A stretch of 64,000 nt of DNA. Origin: Mycobacterium sp. ENV421. Its GTDB lineage: Bacteria; Actinomycetota; Actinomycetes; Mycobacteriales; Mycobacteriaceae. This document shows, one piece after another, positions 47,285-56,155 of the stretch. Every line of letters begins with the position of its first letter. Within the stretch, counting starts at the first letter, position 1. The DNA is taken from positions 62,001 to 126,000 of the forward strand of contig NZ_PDHO01000006.1 of the NCBI RefSeq assembly GCF_002887815.1, in the 5' to 3' direction. The position numbers and the translations under genes were made by a program. The notes beneath the pieces were generated by a model. The model was not told the DNA's origin. It did not search any database and worked only from the letters and a program-made list of their open reading frames with translations.

Positions 47285-48792
47285 GACTTTGCTCCTCCCT
47301 GACGGAAGCTCAGTGCCACCGCCACATCGTCGACGCTCGGTGTGGTGCGTCCGGCCAAATCCGCCAAGGTCCAGGCGACCCGCAACGACCGGTCAACGCC
47401 TCGGATACTGAGGACCCCGCGCTCGAGTGCCATCTTCAACGGGGCCATCGCGGTGGCGTCGAGCCGGAACTTGCGCCGCAGCACCGACCCGGTGACTTCG
47501 GCGTTGGTGGTGAATCCGTATCGACGCCAGCGTTCGGCGGCCGCAGCACGCGCCTGAGCAACCCGATCCCGCACAGCGGCAGTGGGTTCCGCGGCATCGG
47601 GCGCGAAGGCACCGGCGCGCACCATGTGCATCTCGACCCGCAGGTCCACCCGATCCATCAGCGGTCCGGACAACTTGCCGAGATAGCGCCGCTTCTCCAG
47701 CGACGTGCAGATGCAGTCTTTCGGGTCGGTTTGCGCACAGGCGCATGGGTTGGCCGCCATCACGAGCTGGAAACGCGCGGGGTAGCACGCCACCCCGTCG
47801 CGGCGGGCAAGCCGAATCTCGCCGTCTTCCAATGGTGTTCGTAGTGATTCGAGGACGCTGACCCGAATCTCGGCGCATTCGTCGAGGAACAATACGCCCC
47901 GGTGGGCGCGACTGACTGCACCGGGGCGCGCCATGCCCGAGCCCCCACCGACCAGTGCGGCCACACTCGACGAGTGATGCGGCGCGATGAACGGTGGACG
48001 AGTGATCAGTGGGGTGGTCTCGGACAGCATTCCGACCACCGAGTGGATCGCCGTCACCTCCAGCGCCTCACGTTCGGTGAGTTCGGGCAGCAGCCCGGGA
48101 AGCCGTTGGGCCAGCATGGTTTTCCCCACACCGGGCGGGCCGGTGAGCATCAGGTGGTGTGCGCCGGCGGCGGCGACCTCGACGGCGAACCGGGCATGCG
48201 TCTGGCCCACCACATCGGCCAGGTCGGCAACCGAATCAGCCTGCGGCGCCGGTGTGTCCACGCGGTCGGCGAGGGCGGCCTTTCCCGTCAACCAGCCTTG
48301 TAGCTGCCGCAGTGTCTGGGCGCCAAGGACTTCGATGCCGGCGACCAGACTGGCCTCAGCGAGGTTGGCGACCGGCACCACGACAGTGGGCCAGCCTTGT
48401 CGCTTGGCCGCCAGGACGGCCGGGAGCACGCCACGCACCGATCGGATCCGGCCGTCGAGCGCCAGCTCTCCCAGCAGCACCGTCTTCTCCAGCCGATCCC
48501 ACGGCTTCTTATGGCTTGCCGACAGCACCGCGGCGGCGATCGCGATGTCGTACAGCGAGCCGGCCTTGGCCAGCGTTGCCGGCGAGAGCGCCAAGGTCAG
48601 TCGCGACATCGGCCACTCGTTGCCGCAGTTGGTGATTGCCGCGCGCACCCGGTCTCGGGACTCGCGCAGCGCGGCGTCGGGCAGTCCCACCAGGTACACC
48701 CCGGGGAGCCCCGCGGTGATGTCGGCCTCGATCTCGACGATCTCGCCATCGAGGCCCCGCACCGCGACCGAGTAGGCGCGCCCCAACGCCAT
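47281..48792 (-). CDS. comM: ComM/YifB Mg-chelatase-like AAA+ ATPase
   Basis: The 503-residue protein has an N-terminal Lon-substrate-binding-like domain and an AAA+ module with Walker A GPPGVGKTMLAQ, Walker B VLFLDECAEI and the C-terminal ChlI-like region. ComM is a hexameric helicase that promotes branch migration during natural transformation. The frame is open to 48879, but the ATG at 48792 (MALGRAYSVAVRGLDG) matches the family start and overlaps the yraN stop. Rv2897c orthologue. Confidence 0.93.
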   Translation of the reverse strand: MALGRAYSVAVRGLDGEIVEIEADITAGLPGVYLVGLPDAALRESRDRVRAAITNCGNEWPMSRLTLALSPATLAKAGSLYDIAIAAAVLSASHKKPWDRLEKTVLLGELALDGRIRSVRGVLPAVLAAKRQGWPTVVVPVANLAEASLVAGIEVLGAQTLRQLQGWLTGKAALADRVDTPAPQADSVADLADVVGQTHARFAVEVAAAGAHHLMLTGPPGVGKTMLAQRLPGLLPELTEREALEVTAIHSVVGMLSETTPLITRPPFIAPHHSSSVAALVGGGSGMARPGAVSRAHRGVLFLDECAEIRVSVLESLRTPLEDGEIRLARRDGVACYPARFQLVMAANPCACAQTDPKDCICTSLEKRRYLGKLSGPLMDRVDLRVEMHMVRAGAFAPDAAEPTAAVRDRVAQARAAAAERWRRYGFTTNAEVTGSVLRRKFRLDATAMAPLKMALERGVLSIRGVDRSLRVAWTLADLAGRTTPSVDDVAVALSFRQGGAKS

Positions 48793-49157
48793 CAGCCGAC
48801 CCCACGCAGATGGATGATCTCCGGGGTGCGCCGGCGACCGATGCGTACGCCGACGACATCGATGCGGACCGCGGCCCAACCCCGGTCTTGGCCGGCCAGC
48901 CAGATCCCCACCAGCCGGCGGATCCGCCGCACCTTGGCCGGGGTGACCGCGTATTCCACGCCGCCGAACCCGTCACCGGTGCGGGTCTTCACCTCGACGA
49001 ACACCAGCGTGCCGTCGGGCGCCGCCGCGATCACGTCGAGTTCGCCATAGCGGCAGCGCCAATTCCGAACCACGATCCGCAAACCCAGCGACTCCAGATG
49101 CTCGGCCGCCAGCTGCTCCCCCAGCGCACCGAGCTGGTTGCGGCTCATCGTCGTCAT
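48792..49157 (-). CDS. YraN/UPF0102 endonuclease-like protein
   Basis: The 121-residue protein has the endonuclease-like fold of UPF0102: GEQLAAEHLESLGLRIVVRNWRCRYGELDVIAA with the E/D pair, and LVFVEVKTRTGDGFG (E-x-K). Its role is unknown, perhaps Holliday-junction or branched-DNA related because it always travels with comM and dprA. Three in-frame starts compete: GTG 49175, ATG 49157 and ATG 49148; none has a clear ribosome site, so 49157 is a choice. A DnaA-box-like pair lies 72 bases upstream. Confidence 0.85.
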   Translation of the reverse strand: MTTMSRNQLGALGEQLAAEHLESLGLRIVVRNWRCRYGELDVIAAAPDGTLVFVEVKTRTGDGFGGVEYAVTPAKVRRIRRLVGIWLAGQDRGWAAVRIDVVGVRIGRRRTPEIIHLRGVG

Positions 49158-49228
49158 GAGTGCAGCGTCGGGCACGAGGCCGACACCCGCCGACGCCTAC
49201 GACCTGAATCACCGCCGAAACCGCCGAG

Positions 49229-49257
49229 TTGTCCACAGATCCGCGCTCATCCACAGG
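49229..49257 (+). promoter_or_regulatory. DnaA-box-like pair upstream of yraN-comM-dprA
   Basis: TTGTCCACAG (49229-49238), 11-nt spacer, TCCACAGG (49250-49257). The layout and spacing are the same as the pair at 36865-36893, and the boxes fit TTGTCCACA-type DnaA sites (second 8 of 9 to TTATCCACA). They lie in the 177-base gap between yraN and the HAD gene, which holds nothing else that I could identify. Confidence 0.5.
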
Positions 49258-49334
49258 CTCAACCAACTCGGCACAAACCGGTCCGCTTCGAGGGACGTGC
49301 AGTGGCTAACTGACTCGAGCCGATACGCAGCGCC

Positions 49335-50108
49335 TCAGATCAGCTCGATCGCCTCCGCGATCGATGGCAACACCCGAGCCGGCCGGAACGGGTAGCGCTC
49401 GATGTCCTCGACGGTCGTCGAACCAGTAAGCACCAGAATGGTTTCCAGACCGGCCTCGATACCGGCCACCACGTCGGTGTCCATCCGGTCACCGACCATG
49501 ACAGTGCTCTCCGAATGCGCCTCGATCCGGTTCAGCGCACTGCGGAACATCATCGGGTTGGGCTTGCCCACGAAATACGGTTCGCGCCCGGTCGCCTTGG
49601 TGATCATCGCGGCCACCGAACCGGTCGCCGGCAGCGGCCCTTCCGCCGACGGTCCGGTGACGTCGGGGTTGGTGGCGATGAACCGGGCACCCTGGCCGAT
49701 CAGCCGGACCGCCTTGGTGATCGCCTCGAAAGAATAGGTGCGCGTCTCGCCGAGCACCACGAAGTCCGGACCGGTATCGGTCAGCGTGTACCCCGCCTCG
49801 TGCAGTGCGGTGGTCAGCCCTGCCTCGCCGATCACATATGCCGACCCGCCCGGCAGCTGATCATCCAGGAAGGCCGCGGTGGCCAGCGCCGAGGTCCAGA
49901 TGGCCGACTCCGGCACGTCGAGCCCCGAGCGCGCCAGCCGTGCCGCGAGATCACGCGGGGTGTAGATCGAGTTATTGGTCAGCACCAGGAATCGTCGCTG
50001 CTTGTCGATCAGGCACGCCAGGAACTCGGCGGCCCCGGGCAACGCATGTTCCTCGCGGACCAGGACGCCGTCCATATCGGTCAGCCAGCATTGCGGTGTC
50101 GCGCGCAC
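49335..50108 (-). CDS. HAD-IIA family phosphatase, NagD-like
   Basis: The 257-residue protein has the HAD motif I WLTDMDGVLV (two catalytic Asp), motif II LVLTNNS, motif III region FVGKPNP and motif IV VMVGDRMDTDV. It belongs to the NagD/4-nitrophenylphosphatase branch, which dephosphorylates small sugars or nucleotides. The GTG at 50108 with AGGGAGG 3 bases upstream is preferred; the frame is open to 50189, but that adds an unlikely N-terminus of 27 residues. Cytosolic. Gap of 77 bases from the upstream unknown gene on the same strand. Confidence 0.9.
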   Translation of the reverse strand: MRATPQCWLTDMDGVLVREEHALPGAAEFLACLIDKQRRFLVLTNNSIYTPRDLAARLARSGLDVPESAIWTSALATAAFLDDQLPGGSAYVIGEAGLTTALHEAGYTLTDTGPDFVVLGETRTYSFEAITKAVRLIGQGARFIATNPDVTGPSAEGPLPATGSVAAMITKATGREPYFVGKPNPMMFRSALNRIEAHSESTVMVGDRMDTDVVAGIEAGLETILVLTGSTTVEDIERYPFRPARVLPSIAEAIELI

Positions 50109-50185
50109 GGTCCTCCCTTCGGGGACGTTGTGTCCATCAGTGTTCCCCGCCGACGGGTGACAGATCCCGCGATCGAGCAAGGCGG

Positions 50186-50794
50186 TCATGACGCGATGTG
50201 TGCGGTCCGCTGGTGCCGCACGACCAGCGCGGCGCGCGGATGCGCCCGGGTGACCGTCGCTACCGGAGTTGTCCGTAGGTTTTCGTCCACCACGACACTC
50301 GGAACACCCTGTTGAACAGATGATTCCGGCCCGAACAAGACACTCCAGTCCACCGAGCCGTTGTCATCGGAATGTGCGACCACAATTGCGTCCCGCGCCG
50401 ACATCTGGTCCAGCAGCGTTTCGAGCGCATAGTCGGGTTCAGCCAGCACGACGACGGGTTCGGCGCCCAGCGCGGCCAGCCGCGCCACTTCCTCACGCAG
50501 CCCGGTCTGCTCGGTCAGCAGGATCTGCAGCAGCATTCGGTCACTTGCCGTATCCCGATGCACCGCACCCACTTTGGTGCGCACCCACATGCCGCCCACC
50601 GAACCTTCGATGTGCTCGACGACGGGTGGCAGGGCGCGACGGTCGACGTGCAGCCGGGCCGACAGGCAGGTCCGGTAGGACGCACGGGCCTCGGCCATCG
50701 TGTTGGCTCCGCCTGCGCAGCCGCTGGGTACGCCGCGGAAGGTCAGCTGTGGCTGTCGGTCGGGGTCGTGGCGAAAGATCACGTGTTCGGCCAT
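50186..50794 (-). CDS. Unknown protein, possibly coupled to a small upstream ORF
   Basis: The 202-residue protein starts MAEHVIFRHDPDRQPQL and has GGGAGG 7 bases before its ATG. It looks soluble, with an alternating alpha/beta pattern (EPVVVLAEPDYALETLLDQM, then VPSVVVDEN) and no signal peptide. I do not recognise the family; it recalls Rossmann-like or antitoxin-type folds only faintly. The ATG shares its A with the TGA of a 42-aa ORF (TGATG), so translation is coupled. Confidence 0.7.
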   Translation of the reverse strand: MAEHVIFRHDPDRQPQLTFRGVPSGCAGGANTMAEARASYRTCLSARLHVDRRALPPVVEHIEGSVGGMWVRTKVGAVHRDTASDRMLLQILLTEQTGLREEVARLAALGAEPVVVLAEPDYALETLLDQMSARDAIVVAHSDDNGSVDWSVLFGPESSVQQGVPSVVVDENLRTTPVATVTRAHPRAALVVRHQRTAHIAS

Positions 50795-50922
50795 CAGCTC
50801 GCCTCCCGACGGGCCGCCCGCTGCCCCACGACAATGGTGACGCGTTGCCGCGCAGGCAGATACAGATCCACACACATCGGCGCCCGCCGCTTCAGCAGAA
50901 AAGCCAGCATGACGCGGATCAT
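50794..50922 (-). CDS. 42-aa bridging ORF between MFS gene and unknown gene
   Basis: This small ORF reads MIRVMLAFLLKRRAPMCVDLYLPARQRV and continues to RREAS. Its ATG overlaps the MFS stop by 4 bases (ATGA), and its TGA overlaps the next ATG by 1 base (TGATG). Such double coupling argues that ribosomes pass through it and is unlikely by chance, though no ribosome site of its own is visible. The sequence is basic with a short hydrophobic start. No homologue comes to mind; function unknown. Confidence 0.5.
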   Translation of the reverse strand: MIRVMLAFLLKRRAPMCVDLYLPARQRVTIVVGQRAARREAS

Positions 50923-52139
50923 GAGGACACCGCCGCAGACCGACGCTGCAGAGCAACCGAGACGCTCAGCACCACCAGACCGACGACCGCCAGCCCCGCA
51001 CCCGCGGCGGCCGGCGCTGTGTAGCCATATCCTGCGGCGATCACCAGTCCGCCGATCCACGCCCCCGACGCGTTGGCGATGTTCAAGGCCGAATGGTTCA
51101 GCGCGGCGGCCAGCGTCTGCGCCTCGGCGGCAACATCCATCAACCGGGTTTGCAGCGCGGGCGCGATCGCCGCTCCGCTGGCACCGATGCCGAACAACAG
51201 CACCATCGCGGTGAACGGGTTGTGCGCGCCGGCCACGAAAGCCGCGAGCACCAGCGCAAGAGCCGTCATCGACACATACAGGCCGCGGATCACCGACCGG
51301 TCGGCCATCCGGCCGCCGGCCAGATTGCCGACCACCATGCCGGCGCCGAACACCATCAGCCCCAAGGGCACCCACGAGCGGGAGACACCAGTGACATCGG
51401 TCAGGGTGGTCGCGATGTAGGTGTACACGGCGAACATGCCGCCGAAGCCCACCATGCCGATCGCCAGCGCCAACCAGACCTGCGGGCGTCGCAGCGCGCC
51501 GAGTTCGGCACGGGTACTGGTGCTGCTGGTCGCGGCCAGGTCGGGAAGCCACATCCAGATCGCAGCCAACGTCACCAGTCCGATGCCGACGACAAGCGCG
51601 AACGCGCTTCGCCAGCCGAGCAATTGGCCAAGCCAGGACGCCAGTGGCACTCCGATCACGGTCGCCACGGTCAGGCCTGTCATCACTTGCGCGACTGCCT
51701 TGGCCCGCCGTTCGGGCCCGAGCAATTGCGCAGCCACCAGTGCCGCGACACCGAAGAACGCGCCATGCGGAAGGCCTGCGATGAAGCGGGCGGCGATCAG
51801 GACTCCGTAGCTGGGCGCCAGCACGGTCAGCACGTTGCCGACGGCGAACAACGCCATCAGGGTCATCAACACGACCTTGCGATTGAATTTCGCGGTCAGC
51901 GCGGCGATGACGGGCGCACCGACCACGACGCCGAGCGCGTAGGCGGAGATGATGTGGCCGGCGGTCGGTTCAGAGATCCGCAGGCCGCCGGCGATCTCGG
52001 GCAGCAGGCCCATCGCGACGAATTCGTTGGTGCCGATTCCGAAGGCACCGAATGCCAGGGCAAGAATGCCCAGCCCGGTCCTGGTCGGGCAGAGCGCGGG
52101 AGACGCCGCCGGTGCGGCGGGTCGGAGCGTGAGGGTCAC
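50919..52139 (-). CDS. MFS drug/metabolite exporter (DHA1-like)
   Basis: The 406-residue protein has 12 transmembrane helices with MFS motif-A-like AALTAKFNRKVVL after helix 2 and AVAQVMTGLTVATVIGVPLASWLGQ (motif C-like) in helix 5. It resembles the AraJ/YdhP-type or chloramphenicol-type exporters. The GTG at 52139 (MTLTLRPAAP) is chosen over the longer frame to 52232, whose extra N-terminus looks non-coding. It lies divergent from a ROK regulator and may be its target. No ribosome site is obvious. Confidence 0.9.
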   Translation of the reverse strand: MTLTLRPAAPAASPALCPTRTGLGILALAFGAFGIGTNEFVAMGLLPEIAGGLRISEPTAGHIISAYALGVVVGAPVIAALTAKFNRKVVLMTLMALFAVGNVLTVLAPSYGVLIAARFIAGLPHGAFFGVAALVAAQLLGPERRAKAVAQVMTGLTVATVIGVPLASWLGQLLGWRSAFALVVGIGLVTLAAIWMWLPDLAATSSTSTRAELGALRRPQVWLALAIGMVGFGGMFAVYTYIATTLTDVTGVSRSWVPLGLMVFGAGMVVGNLAGGRMADRSVIRGLYVSMTALALVLAAFVAGAHNPFTAMVLLFGIGASGAAIAPALQTRLMDVAAEAQTLAAALNHSALNIANASGAWIGGLVIAAGYGYTAPAAAGAGLAVVGLVVLSVSVALQRRSAAVSS

Positions 52140-52317
52140 GGGTGCTATCGACTTTCTGTGCGGTGGCGGATGCTGCCGCGGTGCAGCGCTCGGTCCCTGT
52201 CCCCCGACCCTACCGCCACTTAAACCACACAACCAACCGACTTTTGTCTAAATCTGGTCAAAGTGATGGGTGTCTCCATTGCTTTGCCTGGCCGATTGAT
52301 CTTGGTTCAATGGAAAG

Positions 52318-53496
52318 ATGCCGGTAACCAGGCGTTCCGCTGCCCCCGCGACAACGGGGGACGTTTTCGCGCTGATACGCGCCGGCACCGCCACCACCCG
52401 AACCGAGGTCCGGGAGCTGACCGGCCTGTCCCGGACGGCGGTCGGCAGCCGCATCGCCGCCCTGGCCCGTCGCGGGCTGGTCTCCGAAGGCGATGAGGGG
52501 CCGTCGACCGGCGGTCGCCCACCAGCGCTGGTGCGGTTCAACGCCGAAGCCGGTGTGGTCCTGTCGGCGGCCATCGGCCGCAGCCGCACCCGGCTCGCGG
52601 TGTGCAACCTGGCCGGCGACATCCACGCCCTGGCCGACATGGACTCCGAGATCCGCATCGGCCCCGATGATCTGATGCCCGACCTGGTCAAGCGCCTCGA
52701 GGTACTGCTCGACGAGAGTGGCCGGGCCGCGGGTGACGTGCTCGGCGTCGGGGTGTCGCTACCCGGCACGGTCGACCAGCAGCGCGGCTGCAGCCTGGCG
52801 TCTCCGGTGATGAGCGGTTGGGACGGCGTGCCGTTGGAGCCGTACTTCCGGAAGCTGACGACGGCACCGATCGTGCTCGACAACGACACCAACGTTCAGG
52901 CGCTCTCGGAACGCCGCGGGCGCTTGAGAATTCACGACGATCTGCTGCTCATCAAGGCATCCACCGGCCTCGGCGCGGGGATCGTGTGCGGCGGCGTACT
53001 CCAGCGCGGCGCTGTGGGCGCGGCAGGCGAGTTCGGCCACAACAAGACCGTCGCGGCTGCGGGCATACCGTGCCGCTGCGGCGACACCGGCTGCCTGGAG
53101 GCGATCGCCGGCGGATGGGCATTGGTACGCACACTGCAGGAGCAGGGCCGGCAGGTCCACCACATCCGCGACGTCGTCGAACTGTCCAACCACGGCGACG
53201 GCGAAGCGCGCCGGCTGCTGCGCGAAAGTGGCCGCCACGTCGGTGAGGTGATCGCCGCCGCGGTGAACCTGCTTAACCCCGAGGTTCTCGTCGTTGGCGG
53301 CGACATGTCCGGCGCGTACGACGTGTTTGTCGCCGGGTTACGAGAAACGTTGTACGGCAACGCAACCGCGCTGGCTACCCGGCACCTTCAGGTCGTCCCG
53401 TCGACGTACGGTGACAAGGCAGGCAACATCGGCAGCGCGATGCTGGTCTTGGAGAAAATCTTGTCGCCCGGCGCCATCGACGCATCGCTGCACTGA
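52318..53496 (+). CDS. ROK-family transcriptional regulator
   Basis: The 392-residue protein has an N-terminal winged helix (EVRELTGLSRTAVGSRIAALARRGL) and a ROK sugar-kinase-like domain with the glucose/ATP region VGVSLPGTVD and the zinc motif CRCGDTGCLEA. These regulators bind a sugar or sugar phosphate. The divergent MFS gene 178 bases away is the likely target. Imperfect ACTTT/AAAGT symmetry around 52233-52262 could be the operator, a weak call. Cytosolic. Confidence 0.88.
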   Translation: MPVTRRSAAPATTGDVFALIRAGTATTRTEVRELTGLSRTAVGSRIAALARRGLVSEGDEGPSTGGRPPALVRFNAEAGVVLSAAIGRSRTRLAVCNLAGDIHALADMDSEIRIGPDDLMPDLVKRLEVLLDESGRAAGDVLGVGVSLPGTVDQQRGCSLASPVMSGWDGVPLEPYFRKLTTAPIVLDNDTNVQALSERRGRLRIHDDLLLIKASTGLGAGIVCGGVLQRGAVGAAGEFGHNKTVAAAGIPCRCGDTGCLEAIAGGWALVRTLQEQGRQVHHIRDVVELSNHGDGEARRLLRESGRHVGEVIAAAVNLLNPEVLVVGGDMSGAYDVFVAGLRETLYGNATALATRHLQVVPSTYGDKAGNIGSAMLVLEKILSPGAIDASLH

Positions 53497-53524
53497 CAAG
53501 AGTCCCCGCAGCGCCGACCCCGAG

Positions 53525-53830
53525 CTACTCGGGCAGCCGAAGCTCGGGCTTCTCGACCTCTTCGATGTTGACGTCCTTGAACGTGATCACCCGGACCTGC
53601 TTGACGAACCGTGCCGGGCGGTACATGTCCCACACCCACGCATCGGACAGGCGCAGCTCGAAGTAGACCTCACCATCGGTGTTGCGCGGCACCAGCTCCA
53701 CGCTGTTGGCCAGGTAGAAGCGGCGCTCGGTCTCCACGACGTAGCTGAACTGCCCCACGATGTCCTTGTATTCGCGGTACAGCGAGAGCTCCATCTCGGT
53801 CTCGTATTTTTCGAGATCTTCGGCACTCAT
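53525..53830 (-). CDS. DUF2469 protein (Rv2901c-like)
   Basis: The 101-residue acidic protein starts MSAEDLEKYETEMELSLYREYKDIVGQFSYVVETERRFYL (quoted in part) and ends in KPELRLPE. It is an actinobacterial family of unknown function, kept next to rnhB and lepB. No motifs of catalysis or membrane segments are visible. Gap of 47 bases after rnhB on the same strand. Confidence 0.92.
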   Translation of the reverse strand: MSAEDLEKYETEMELSLYREYKDIVGQFSYVVETERRFYLANSVELVPRNTDGEVYFELRLSDAWVWDMYRPARFVKQVRVITFKDVNIEEVEKPELRLPE

Positions 53831-53877
53831 CGGTTCAGCTGTCCTCTTTGTCTTGTCGTGGTGCTATCCATCTTGAC

Positions 53878-54582
53878 TCACACCTGATCGTCGCGCTGCG
53901 GGGGTGGGCACTCCATCACCATCTCGGTACCACCGGCACGTGCCACCCGCCGGACATTGATGTAGGAAAACCGGTGCTGACGGCACGGGCCGAGGTCGGT
54001 CAGCGCCGCACTGTGCGCCGGGGTGCTGTACCCCTTGTGGTCGGCGAACCCGTAGCCCGGATGCTCGTCGTCCATCGCCACCATCAGCCGATCGCGGCTG
54101 ACCTTCGCCAGCACACTGGCCGCGGCGATACAGGCCGCCGCGGCGTCCCCGCCGATCACCGGTAACGACGGCATCGGCAGCCCCGGCACCCGGAACCCGT
54201 CGGACAACACATAGCCCGGCCGCACCGAAAGCCCCGCCACCGCGCGCCGCATCCCCTCGATATTGGCCACGTGCACGCCGCGCCGGTCGACTTCAGGGGC
54301 CGGAATGAACACCACGTGGTAGGCCAGCGCGTAGCGCCTGATGAGCGGGAACAGTTCTTCGCGCGCCTTCTCGGTGAGCTTCTTGGAGTCGTCAAGAGCC
54401 GCGAGGCTCTCCATCCGGTTGGGCCCCAGCACGCAGGCCGCCACCACCAGCGGGCCCGCACACGCGCCACGGCCGACTTCGTCGACCCCGGCGACCGGAC
54501 CCAAACCGCTTCTATACAAAGCGGATTCGAGCGTTCGCAGACCCGACGATTTGCGAATCACCGTCCGCGGCGGCCATGTCAT
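53878..54582 (-). CDS. rnhB: Ribonuclease HII
   Basis: RNase HII cleaves RNA in RNA-DNA hybrids and single embedded ribonucleotides. The 234-residue protein shows the [18 protein letters not shown] active-site start (Asp-Glu), [11 protein letters not shown], and the later Asp in DGFRVP. The start is set at ATG 54582 ([14 protein letters not shown]), matching the M. tuberculosis N-terminus I recall; a GTG is 3 codons upstream. It is 12 bases from lepB. Confidence 0.93.
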   Translation of the reverse strand: MTWPPRTVIRKSSGLRTLESALYRSGLGPVAGVDEVGRGACAGPLVVAACVLGPNRMESLAALDDSKKLTEKAREELFPLIRRYALAYHVVFIPAPEVDRRGVHVANIEGMRRAVAGLSVRPGYVLSDGFRVPGLPMPSLPVIGGDAAAACIAAASVLAKVSRDRLMVAMDDEHPGYGFADHKGYSTPAHSAALTDLGPCRQHRFSYINVRRVARAGGTEMVMECPPPQRDDQV

Positions 54583-54594
54583 CGCCGGCACAGA

Positions 54595-55449
54595 TCAACC
54601 CTGCTGCGGGTCGAACGAGGACACACCACCCCACCGAGACGGCGGCCACGCGATGAACCGCGCCTTGCCGATGACATTGCTCACCGGGACCGTGCCGGCC
54701 ATCGGATCACCGGTGCAGAGAATGCCCTTCTGGGCATCAGCGGGGGTGCTGGTGCAGTGTGCGCGGGAGTCCGCCGAATGAGTGCGGTTGTCACCCATCA
54801 CCCACAACCGGCCGTCCGGCACCTTCACCGGACCGAACTCGTTGCCCAGGCACGGGTAGACGGCAGGATCAGCCATCATCGTCTGGGCGTTGAGATACGG
54901 CTCGGTGAGCGGCTTGCCGTCGACGGTCAGTCCGGTGTCTGCACGGCATTGCACCGTCTGGCCTCCGGTGGCGATGACACGCTTGACCAAGTCGTTCTCG
55001 TCGGGCGGCACGAAACCGACCACCGACAAGGCGTTCTCGATGTAGCGGACCGCGGTGTTGCTGGACCGGATGGATTTGTATCCGACGTTCCAGTTCGGCG
55101 GGCCCTTGAAGACGACGACGTCACCGGGCCGGGGGTCCTCGAACCGATACGTGACCTTGTCGACCATGATCCGGTCGCCGACGCAGCCGGGGCAGCCGTG
55201 CAGCGTCGGTTCCATCGATTCGGAGGGAATCAGGTACGGACGCGCGATGAACGTCAGCATCACGTAGTACAGGACTAGCGCGATGGCGACGAGGATCGCG
55301 CCTTCGCGCAGCGCCGACTTCTTCTTTTCCCCGGTCTCCGGGTTCTTTTCCCCGGTCTCCGGGGCCGCGTCGGCGGGACTGTCGTCCGCCCCGTCCGTCG
55401 CGGTGAGGTTGTCCGGCGTGGAGTCGTTCGAGCCCGTGTTGTCGGTCAC
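54595..55449 (-). CDS. lepB: Signal peptidase I
   Basis: LepB cuts Sec and Tat signal peptides outside the membrane. The 284-residue protein has a charged cytosolic N-terminus with the repeated PETGEKN/PETGEKK, a membrane helix (GAILVAIALVLYYVMLTFIA), the nucleophile in IPSESMEPTL, and the Lys base in DLVKRVIATGG; GDNRTHSADSRAH is box E-like. The N-terminal repeat is a 21-bp exact tandem duplication at DNA level. GTG start. Syntenic with Rv2903c. Confidence 0.95.
   Translation of the reverse strand: MTDNTGSNDSTPDNLTATDGADDSPADAAPETGEKNPETGEKKKSALREGAILVAIALVLYYVMLTFIARPYLIPSESMEPTLHGCPGCVGDRIMVDKVTYRFEDPRPGDVVVFKGPPNWNVGYKSIRSSNTAVRYIENALSVVGFVPPDENDLVKRVIATGGQTVQCRADTGLTVDGKPLTEPYLNAQTMMADPAVYPCLGNEFGPVKVPDGRLWVMGDNRTHSADSRAHCTSTPADAQKGILCTGDPMAGTVPVSNVIGKARFIAWPPSRWGGVSSFDPQQG
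55322..55363. repeat. 21-bp exact tandem duplication inside lepB
   Basis: Bases 55322-55342 and 55343-55363 are identical (plus-strand unit TTCTTTTCCCCGGTCTCCGGG, 21 bases in two copies). It encodes two seven-residue units in the cytosolic tail of LepB without breaking the frame. A third, partial unit is not visible, so it is a simple duplication that could vary in copy number. Confidence 0.9.
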
Positions 55450-55503
55450 GTCGTCAGCGTAGTCAGACCGGCTGACCGGTCAGCGACTCCCACACGTCGA
55501 AGC

Positions 55504-55845
55504 TCAGCGCTTTTCCTTGATCTTGGCCTTCTTGCCCCGCAGCTCGCGCAGGTAGTACAGCTTGGCGCGCCGCACGTCGCCGCGGGTCAGCACCTCGATG
55601 TGGTCGATGTTGGGCGAATGCACCGGGAAGGTGCGCTCGACACCGACGCCGTAGCTTTCCTTGCGCACGGTGAAGGTCTCGCGAATGCCACCGCCCGAAC
55701 GACGGAGCACAACGCCCTTGAAGACCTGAACGCGCTGCTTGTTGCCCTCGATAACCTTCACGTGGACATTGATGGTGTCCCCGGGGCTGAAGGTCGGGAT
55801 GTCGTCGCGCAGCGACGCCTGGTCGACGAAGTCCAGCGTGTTCAT
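55504..55845 (-). CDS. rplS: 50S ribosomal protein L19
   Basis: The 113-residue protein is the usual length. It starts [19 protein letters not shown] and has [37 protein letters not shown] (quoted in part). AAGGAA lies 9 bases before the ATG at 55845; a GTG 3 codons upstream sits on that site and is rejected. It is followed after about 55 bases by lepB on the same strand. Confidence 0.97.
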   Translation of the reverse strand: MNTLDFVDQASLRDDIPTFSPGDTINVHVKVIEGNKQRVQVFKGVVLRRSGGGIRETFTVRKESYGVGVERTFPVHSPNIDHIEVLTRGDVRRAKLYYLRELRGKKAKIKEKR

Positions 55846-56155
55846 CGGTGACACTTCCTTGCGGTTCGCGGCGCAGCCACCTGCCTGCGCGGAAAGCGCT
55901 GGCGATCGCCGGGCCGATGGATTCGGGCACGTGATGTTTGGCGCAGCAGGCGGAAAACTCCCAGCCCGCGCGGCAACTGCTCAATTGTGCCAGACGCACC
56001 GCGAGCAGTGAAATCGCACGACCCGCCGAGGCGCCGATGATCTGTCGACGAACTGAACACGCGGTGTAGAAAAGGTACCGTTAACCTGGACCAAGGTCGG
56101 GCGGCAACGCGGCACCCCGGATCTCAGACTTGCACCGGTTTCCGAGGAGATGGAC
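55846..56155. other. 310-base divergent promoter region
   Basis: This gap separates rplS (minus) and the lppW-like gene (plus). I see a weak -10-like TACCGT at 56076-56081 pointing to the plus gene and no hairpin, palindrome or small ORF that I can defend. Confidence 0.5.

Noticed and set aside
52233..52262. ROK operator palindrome in the MFS/ROK gap
   Set aside because: The ACTTT/AAAGT symmetry is imperfect and short; only noted as a possibility, not claimed.
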